A DNA stretch of 5,492 bases from positions 1 to 5,492 of the forward strand of contig JABJGX010000081.1 in NCBI GenBank assembly GCA_018662075.1, read 5' to 3'. Origin of the DNA: Candidatus Peregrinibacteria bacterium. GTDB lineage: Bacteria; Patescibacteriota; Gracilibacteria; Peribacterales; Peribacteraceae. Of this stretch, positions 1-3,926 are shown one piece after another. Position 1 is the first letter of the stretch. Every line of letters starts with the position of its first letter. The notes beneath the pieces are model-generated. The model saw nothing but the letters and a program-made list of their open reading frames with translations, did no database searches and was not told the origin of the DNA. The translations under genes were made by a program, and so were the position numbers.

Positions 1-384
1 CAAATCCACAGAACCATCTTTGTTTGTGATGTCTCTTTCCCGGGAAATACGTGATCCTCTATGCGATACATGCAGTGATTGAATGTCTGCATTCGCTCCA
101 AGCCCTCTTCGCTGCACAGATATTGTTTGAATAGGAACGTCTGCTGAGCAGTCTGCCGTAATGCGGAGCCTCAACATCTCCAGCCTCTGGGAGCCAGGAG
201 CAACAGAGCCACTGCGTGGTGAATGTGTTTCAACTGTCAAATTGCCAGCTGGATGCACCGAGCGAATGTACTGCTTAGACAGATCTTGTCTGTGTACAGA
301 AGGAGCCGGCACAGTAAACTGATGAAGGTAATATCCTACGAGCAAGGTTGTGAGCATGAAAAGAGTATAGAGCAATGTATGCAT
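1..384 (-). CDS. Membrane-anchored or secreted surface protein, N-terminal part (runs off left edge)
   Basis: This reading frame stays open for 128 codons from an ATG at 384 to the window edge, so only the N-terminus is seen. An in-frame TGA lies shortly upstream and leaves 384 as the first ATG. An AGGAG (394-398, read on the minus strand) sits 9 nt before it and decides the start. Residues 1-20 form a hydrophobic segment (MHTLLYTLFMLTTLLVGYYL) that fits a signal peptide or membrane anchor. A polar stretch follows, then from about residue 57 a beta-rich pattern: SGSVAPGSQRLEMLRLRIT, then ISVQRRGLG, ADIQSLHV and SRISRERDI. This resembles repeated domains I associate with large surface proteins of Patescibacteria, in which a hydrophobic strand precedes a TRxGxG-like turn. 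That resemblance is from memory. No enzymatic motif is visible. A role in cell-surface structure or attachment is inference. Confidence 0.75.
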   Translation of the reverse strand, partial: MHTLLYTLFMLTTLLVGYYLHQFTVPAPSVHRQDLSKQYIRSVHPAGNLTVETHSPRSGSVAPGSQRLEMLRLRITADCSADVPIQTISVQRRGLGANADIQSLHVSHRGSRISRERDITNKDGSVDL

Positions 385-393
385 AGATTGATA

Positions 394-398
394 CTCCT
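394..398 (-). promoter_or_regulatory. Ribosome binding site of the surface-protein gene
   Basis: On the minus strand AGGAG lies 9 nt before the ATG at 384. It is the only recognisable Shine-Dalgarno sequence before a gene start in this window, and it supports that start. Confidence 0.6.
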
Positions 399-423
399 GT
401 TCTTTATGCCTATGTCAGACTAT

Positions 424-454
424 ATACTAGGACATCTATTCTTGTTTTTGTCAG
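424..454 (-). promoter_or_regulatory. Possible promoter of the surface-protein gene
   Basis: Read on the minus strand, CTGACA (449-454, five of six matches to TTGACA) is followed after 19 nt by TAGTAT (424-429, four of six matches to TATAAT). Transcription would start near 417, giving a leader of roughly 33 nt before the ATG at 384. The spacer is long, and the match is weak enough to be chance. Confidence 0.3.
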
Positions 455-616
455 TAGTTTTTGAATACATAATTTGTTCAATAATTACGGCAAAAGTACC
501 TCTGTGAGAAAAAGTGCACAAAATATCATAAACCGTGCTTATTCAAAGAATGGCTACAGATACCCGTCTTCACATACATTTACTAGATATTGATCACAAA
601 TAGTAGTCAAGTGTAA
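455..616. other. A+T-rich intergenic stretch with nothing recognisable
   Basis: This stretch lies between the possible promoter of the surface-protein gene and the structured region at 681-828. I see no gene, RNA gene, repeat or clear terminator in it on either strand. A short GTGCAC palindrome followed by a T run (about 512-524, minus strand) is too weak to call. Confidence 0.4.
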
Positions 617-634
617 CTAGACATCATCTTCTAG
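617..634 (-). other. Small inverted repeat downstream of the structured RNA candidate
   Basis: CTAGA (617-621) and TCTAG (630-634) form a perfect 5-bp stem around an 8-nt loop. No T run follows it on the minus strand, so it is not a standard terminator. It may belong to the structured element next to it or be coincidence. Confidence 0.3.
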
Positions 635-680
635 ATCCGTAAACTGCCCCAGCTCTATGATTAATCCTACAATAGTACCA

Positions 681-828
681 GTGAAGCAATTCACACCCAG
701 CGCTTCTCTACCGGTTGTGGCACTCCACACCGCACTCATCACCCTCATGAGTCTGACTATGGTGATGACCCTCCCTACTCTTGGCTAAGAGATAGAAGGA
801 CGTAGAGAAACGAGGCACAAGCCACTCG
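681..828 (-). ncRNA. Candidate structured RNA with a four-way junction, family not recognised
   Basis: Read 5' to 3' on the minus strand, these helices can form together. S pairs 802-812 with 701-711: 11 bp including one U-G pair at 810/703. Arm A pairs 787-800 with 769-782: 13 bp with bulges at 792 and 772, three G-U pairs and a 4-nt loop. Arm B pairs 761-768 with 736-743: 8 bp and a 17-nt loop. Arm C pairs 725-732 with 712-720: 8 bp with a bulge at 715 and a 4-nt loop. At the junction only 801 and 733-735 stay unpaired; arm C abuts S and arm A abuts arm B. Hairpins 811-828 (overlapping S by 2 bp) and 681-694 flank the core. The four G-U pairs would be C-A or A-C mismatches on the plus strand, which favours the minus strand. 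The layout recalls a tRNA cloverleaf, but no T-loop, CCA or anticodon arm of tRNA type is present. I found no RNase P, tmRNA, SRP or known riboswitch signature. This is a by-eye fold. Outer ends, promoter and function are unknown. Confidence 0.5.
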
Positions 829-851
829 TACACAAACAGAAACACGAGATC

Positions 852-870
852 AAAAAATCCTCCCTAGGAG
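852..870 (-). terminator. Weak possible terminator after the lipoprotein gene
   Basis: About 40 nt past the lipoprotein stop, the minus strand reads CTCC, a 3-nt loop and GGAG (860-870), then GA and six T (852-857). The stem is only 4 bp, so this is a marginal rho-independent terminator. If it works, the structured element at 681-828 would need its own promoter. If it leaks, the element would be part of the 3' untranslated region of the envelope operon. Confidence 0.3.
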
Positions 871-908
871 CGCAGGAATCTTTGACGCAAATTTTTGGCG
901 TTATAGAC

Positions 909-1409
909 CTATCGAACTGTCTTTTTCAGCGTCCCCTCTGCGACGTGTTCGTCTGGTGCTGGGTTTCCATCGTCAGCCTCTAGTGTGACGACCACTTTTG
1001 TATGTCCTGTGTAGTCAATGTCGCTTTCGAAGCGTAATGCATGGCGACTATCACTAAAGTAGTTACTAAGATGACCAGTTGAAATCACACTAGGGCCCTT
1101 TACGATCCAGCCTTCATAGAAGAATCCATCAGGTGCTGGGCTGATATTGAGGTTTACTGTATGCAAGTAGTACCCATCTTCGAACTGGTGAGCCTGAGCA
1201 ACGCCATTTGCTATATAGTCACGCACTCCCTGAAGAGCAACATACCCAAACCACTTTTCGTCACCATGCCCTTCAAAGTGCATCTTTCCCGTTGGCATAG
1301 CGTATTGAATCTCTTCAGTATCGAGTGCTTCATTGCGAGCGCTTCTATTGTTACCGCAACCAGTAAGTGTGATGAGGCCGATGGAGAGGAGGAGGAGTGT
1401 CTTTTTCAT
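909..1409 (-). CDS. Predicted lipoprotein with an RskA C-terminal-like beta domain
   Basis: The protein has 166 residues. Residues 1-18 are a lipoprotein signal peptide: MKK, a hydrophobic core, and the lipobox LTGC with the acylated cysteine at position 18. The frame extends upstream only to a TTG at 1445, which would bury this signal peptide, so the ATG at 1409 is the better start even though it has no Shine-Dalgarno sequence. The mature part looks like a small beta-sandwich. FYEGWIV (97-103) and VVVTLEADDGNPAP (139-152) resemble the C-terminal domain of RskA-type anti-sigma factors, where a YEVWLV-like strand and a VTxEPxGGxPxP-like strand are typical. No zinc-finger anti-sigma domain and no transmembrane helix beyond the signal peptide are present, so a regulatory role is not supported. 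It follows the ligase-type gene by 50 bp on the same strand and is probably cotranscribed. An extracytoplasmic location is well supported; its function is unknown. Confidence 0.8.
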   Translation of the reverse strand: MKKTLLLLSIGLITLTGCGNNRSARNEALDTEEIQYAMPTGKMHFEGHGDEKWFGYVALQGVRDYIANGVAQAHQFEDGYYLHTVNLNISPAPDGFFYEGWIVKGPSVISTGHLSNYFSDSRHALRFESDIDYTGHTKVVVTLEADDGNPAPDEHVAEGTLKKTVR

Positions 1410-1459
1410 AGGAACGAATTGTAATTGGAAACAGGGAAATGGCAAACGAAAAAGAGCCT

Positions 1460-3454
1460 TTACCAGAGGAATCCGGGTGGGCGTGACTCTATACGTTGCC
1501 TTTCAACGAGGGCATGATGGTCAGCCTTTGCAGCCATAACCTGATACCGTGGAGCGTCATCTGGATAGAGACGTGCCATTGTATTGAGTATTGCAATGAA
1601 TTCTTCCACATTTGGTGATACAGCAATAAAATGAGTGTTGGATAAAATTGCTGTGCTGTACTTTTGTATGACACCATCTATCTCTGGGCGTAGTTTTTGA
1701 ATCTCATCCTTATTATCCATAGCAAGATGCACTTCTACAATCCCAAGAAGTACCCCAAGGTCATTCCATTTTCCTTTTTGATAAGCGCTCATATACGCAT
1801 CCAGCGCCTTCTCTTTCTGCCCTCTAATCAATGCAATCTCTCCGAGACGCTTTAGCGCTCTGAAGTCCTGATTGTTTGCATCCATATAGGCATCAACGGC
1901 CTTCTCTGCCTCCGCAAAATCGCTACGGTGTGTGTGAATCTGTGCTGTACTCAACAGTAAGTCTCTTTTAAAGAACTCACCAGATGCTCTGCCATACCAG
2001 ACAAGTGCTACCTCTTCTTCACCTCTTGCCTCTGCCAGTCGGCCAACGGAACTAACGACAAGGTATCCTCCTTCGTAGAGTGCAATAATAAGAAGCAGTG
2101 TTGCAATCAGCAATTCTACAATACGAGCAATGCGTGCAGGTACTCTCTGTAGGGAGGAGATATCTAGGTACGTCATTAGCATTCCAAAGAACAACCAGAA
2201 AGGAAGAACTATTCCGACGAACTGAAGATTGAAATCGATCATGTTATGCAAAAGAACCCCAAAGAGGGATACCATCATGAGTATACGAATGGAGAATGTC
2301 AGCGTTCCAACCTCCACTTCTTTTGAGAGTAATACTACGGCCGATCTATAGGATACGATCCCAATAAGAACAAAGAAGAGTGCCAAGGCAAAGACACCTC
2401 TTTCCATAAGAATCTTTAATAATACATTGTGCGGATGGTCTGATGTCGCGAGTACATCTTTCTGCAATTGTGGCTGCACAAATCGAAAACTATACGGGCC
2501 CCATCCAAGTAGTGGTTTTTGAAGAGCAAGATTCAGCGACTGAGCCCAAAACTGACCCCGTTCAGACACAGATGACGTTCCTTCTGAAGCAGTAAATGTA
2601 ACTTTTTCCTGAACATTTTGCACCTCGTAATACTGTGAACGTAAAGAATTCACAGAGAGGAATGTAATTGTTGATACTGCAAGAAGGATAACTGCAATAG
2701 GTACGACCTTCTGTATTGGGAAATCTTTCTGAGTCTTTTTATAGACTATTGCAGCCCACAGTCCAATTTGCGCGAAAAAGACAAGCATTGCTCCTCTGGA
2801 ATACGCGAGAAGAAGGCACCCAAATACGAGCCCAAGAATAATAGAGCGAATAAGAAGCTCTACCCTGCTTCGATCTTCTTTGGAATTAAACTTAAAATCT
2901 TGCAGTATCCAATACAGCAATATAGGCCACGCAAGAAGGAGAAACTCCGCCCATGCATTTGGCCAATAGTCTGTATGAAACCTGTAGTCGAAGAATGTTC
3001 CCACTGCCCTGTTCACTGGCTGGAATATATACACCAGAATACCAATGACACATGCGACTATCACTGTGCAGCAAAATACCTGTAAAAGCTTATTCATATA
3101 CAGTGGCCCCTCTTTTTCATCTGATCCTATGCGGATGATCCACATAAAAAGGAGTCCCAATGCCCCTGTGCGCAATACTTCATCTAGTCCGTAGTTTTGT
3201 GTTGTTGATGCCCAATAACTCAGAGCTGTCAGTACAACAAAGCCCATAACCGCAGCCCATAATAGGAGGGGTACCTCCCTGTCCCCTGTTCTTCTATTAA
3301 TGGTATGCGAGATGATCGTTACCATTGCCGCTACTCCTGTCAGGATCCACGTCATGTCCAAGCTCTTTCCCCCTCTCCATAGGATAGAGACCGATAGAAG
3401 GATGAGTACTGCCCATTTGCAGATAGTGGACCAATCTATGTTTTTAAATTTCAT
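1460..3454 (-). CDS. O-antigen ligase/polymerase (Wzy/WaaL-type) membrane protein with C-terminal TPR-like repeats
   Basis: The protein has 664 residues from the ATG at 3454. An in-frame GTG at 3469 would add five residues and seems less likely. The first 465 or so residues hold about a dozen hydrophobic segments. Between them lie marks of the Wzy_C superfamily: the SRG motif in LLLAYSRGAMLV (about 219-221), then an extracytoplasmic stretch with SERGQFW, LLGWGPYSF and DHPHNVLLKILMERG (about 339-353), where arginine and histidine residues are typically essential. After the last membrane segment (about 442-465) come helical repeats that fit TPRs (about 497-598). Family members transfer or polymerise lipid-linked glycans on the outer face of the membrane, onto lipid A, other glycans or protein side chains. 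If the host lacks lipopolysaccharide, protein O-glycosylation or surface polysaccharide assembly would be more likely. That is inference. The gene diverges from groES and probably starts an operon with the lipoprotein gene. Confidence 0.85.
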   Translation of the reverse strand: MKFKNIDWSTICKWAVLILLSVSILWRGGKSLDMTWILTGVAAMVTIISHTINRRTGDREVPLLLWAAVMGFVVLTALSYWASTTQNYGLDEVLRTGALGLLFMWIIRIGSDEKEGPLYMNKLLQVFCCTVIVACVIGILVYIFQPVNRAVGTFFDYRFHTDYWPNAWAEFLLLAWPILLYWILQDFKFNSKEDRSRVELLIRSIILGLVFGCLLLAYSRGAMLVFFAQIGLWAAIVYKKTQKDFPIQKVVPIAVILLAVSTITFLSVNSLRSQYYEVQNVQEKVTFTASEGTSSVSERGQFWAQSLNLALQKPLLGWGPYSFRFVQPQLQKDVLATSDHPHNVLLKILMERGVFALALFFVLIGIVSYRSAVVLLSKEVEVGTLTFSIRILMMVSLFGVLLHNMIDFNLQFVGIVLPFWLFFGMLMTYLDISSLQRVPARIARIVELLIATLLLIIALYEGGYLVVSSVGRLAEARGEEEVALVWYGRASGEFFKRDLLLSTAQIHTHRSDFAEAEKAVDAYMDANNQDFRALKRLGEIALIRGQKEKALDAYMSAYQKGKWNDLGVLLGIVEVHLAMDNKDEIQKLRPEIDGVIQKYSTAILSNTHFIAVSPNVEEFIAILNTMARLYPDDAPRYQVMAAKADHHALVERQRIESRPPGFLW

Positions 3455-3502
3455 GCAGGCATGATACACGTAGTGGAAGACATTTTAAACGCCTGATATG
3501 TA

Positions 3503-3533
3503 TTGACGCACCCCCCTGTTAGCACTCTATAAT
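3503..3533 (+). promoter_or_regulatory. Promoter of the groES-groEL operon
   Basis: TTGACG (3503-3508, five of six matches to consensus) is followed after 19 nt by a perfect TATAAT (3528-3533). The spacer is 2 nt longer than the usual 17. Transcription would start near 3540, within the right arm of the CIRCE operator, giving a leader of about 26 nt before the groES ATG. The -10 box lies wholly inside the operator spacer, so a bound repressor should block polymerase directly. Confidence 0.7.
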
Positions 3534-3545
3534 ATCGACTGCTAA
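3519..3545 (+). promoter_or_regulatory. CIRCE operator (HrcA binding site)
   Basis: The site reads TTAGCACTC (3519-3527), a 9-nt spacer, then GACTGCTAA (3537-3545). The consensus is TTAGCACTC-N9-GAGTGCTAA, so the left arm and spacing are perfect and the right arm has one change (C for G at 3539). CIRCE is the operator of HrcA, the heat-shock repressor whose activity depends on GroEL. The site therefore implies an HrcA gene elsewhere in the genome and chaperonin-titrated feedback control of this operon. Confidence 0.93.
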
Positions 3546-3565
3546 TTTAATTCCCTATACACAAT

Positions 3566-3895
3566 ATGGCTGACGTCCCACAACTCGCTACAAAAATCGC
3601 ACCACTCGGAGATCGAGTAGTTATTATGCCTCTCGAAAACGAGCAGGTTACCGCTTCTGGAATTGTTATCCCAGACACCGCTACTGGCGACAAGCCTAGT
3701 GAAGGAATCATTGTTGCTCTTGGAAATGGCGGAATTGGTAAAGATACACAGAACCCAACTGATTTCCTTAGTATCGGCGATAAAGTACTCTTTGGTCGCT
3801 ATGCAGGAGATGACATCAAATTAAAAACTGTCGAAGGAAAAGAAGTAGAAGTCAAAATCCTTCACCTCGATTCTGTTCTTGGAATCGTCTCCTAA
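3566..3895 (+). CDS. groES: Co-chaperonin GroES (10 kDa chaperonin)
   Basis: GroES forms the heptameric lid that caps the GroEL ring and encloses folding substrates in the cytoplasm. The protein has 109 residues, against about 95-97 in typical GroES, mostly because of an N-terminal extension of about ten residues (MADVPQLATK) before the conserved start IAPLGDRVVI (11-20). The mobile loop that docks on GroEL follows, with the hydrophobic tripeptide IVI at 33-35 where E. coli has IVL, then EGIIVALGNG, IGDKVLFGRYAGDDIKL and the C-terminal ILHLDSVLGIV strand. The ATG at 3566 is the first in the frame after the promoter, with no Shine-Dalgarno sequence in the roughly 26-nt leader. CIRCE and its promoter lie directly upstream, and groEL follows after 31 bp, so the pair forms a standard heat-shock operon. 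Confidence 0.97.
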   Translation: MADVPQLATKIAPLGDRVVIMPLENEQVTASGIVIPDTATGDKPSEGIIVALGNGGIGKDTQNPTDFLSIGDKVLFGRYAGDDIKLKTVEGKEVEVKILHLDSVLGIVS

Positions 3896-3922
3896 CCCTA
3901 ACCCCTACCCACTACCCCCTAC
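3896..3922 (+). repeat. C-rich 7-mer tandem repeat between groES and groEL, G-quadruplex pattern on the minus strand
   Basis: Three head-to-tail 7-mers, CCCCTAC, CCACTAC and CCCCTAC (3902-3922), follow a CCCTAA right after the groES stop. C runs of 3, 4, 3 and 5 are separated by 2-4 nt, so the minus strand meets the usual four-run G-quadruplex pattern. The tract fills nearly the whole gap and leaves no Shine-Dalgarno sequence for groEL. I have the impression that such CCCTAC-type spacers recur in Patescibacteria genomes, but that is memory, not shown here. Confidence 0.7.
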
Positions 3923-3926
3923 TCAT

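Noticed and set aside
223..507. 94-residue open frame on the plus strand
   Set aside because: It overlaps the start of the minus-strand surface-protein gene, which has a signal segment, a domain pattern and a ribosome site. The plus-strand peptide has no recognisable features.
700..812. Integron attC site or IS200/IS605-type hairpin end
   Set aside because: Extensive inverted repeats suggested a recombination site, but paired GTTRRRY/RYYYAAC core sites are missing and no integrase or transposase is present in the window.
681..828. tRNA, RNase P RNA, tmRNA or known riboswitch
   Set aside because: The cloverleaf shape prompted the check, but there is no GTTCRA-type T-loop, no CCA end, no GAGGAAAGTC-type RNase P core, no tmRNA tag region and no riboswitch core motif that I know.
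890..905. Plus-strand terminator or minus-strand promoter near 890-905
   Set aside because: The ACGC/GCGT stem is only 4 bp, with the T run inside the loop. The TATAAC read on the minus strand (900-905) has no acceptable -35 box.
1161..1539. Two plus-strand open frames (1161-1424 and 1333-1539)
   Set aside because: Both are antisense to the lipoprotein gene and its junction with the ligase-type gene. Neither shows a domain or start signal.
2768..3085. 105-residue open frame on the plus strand
   Set aside because: It is antisense to the membrane part of the ligase-type gene, and its lysine-rich sequence is the complement of hydrophobic codons.
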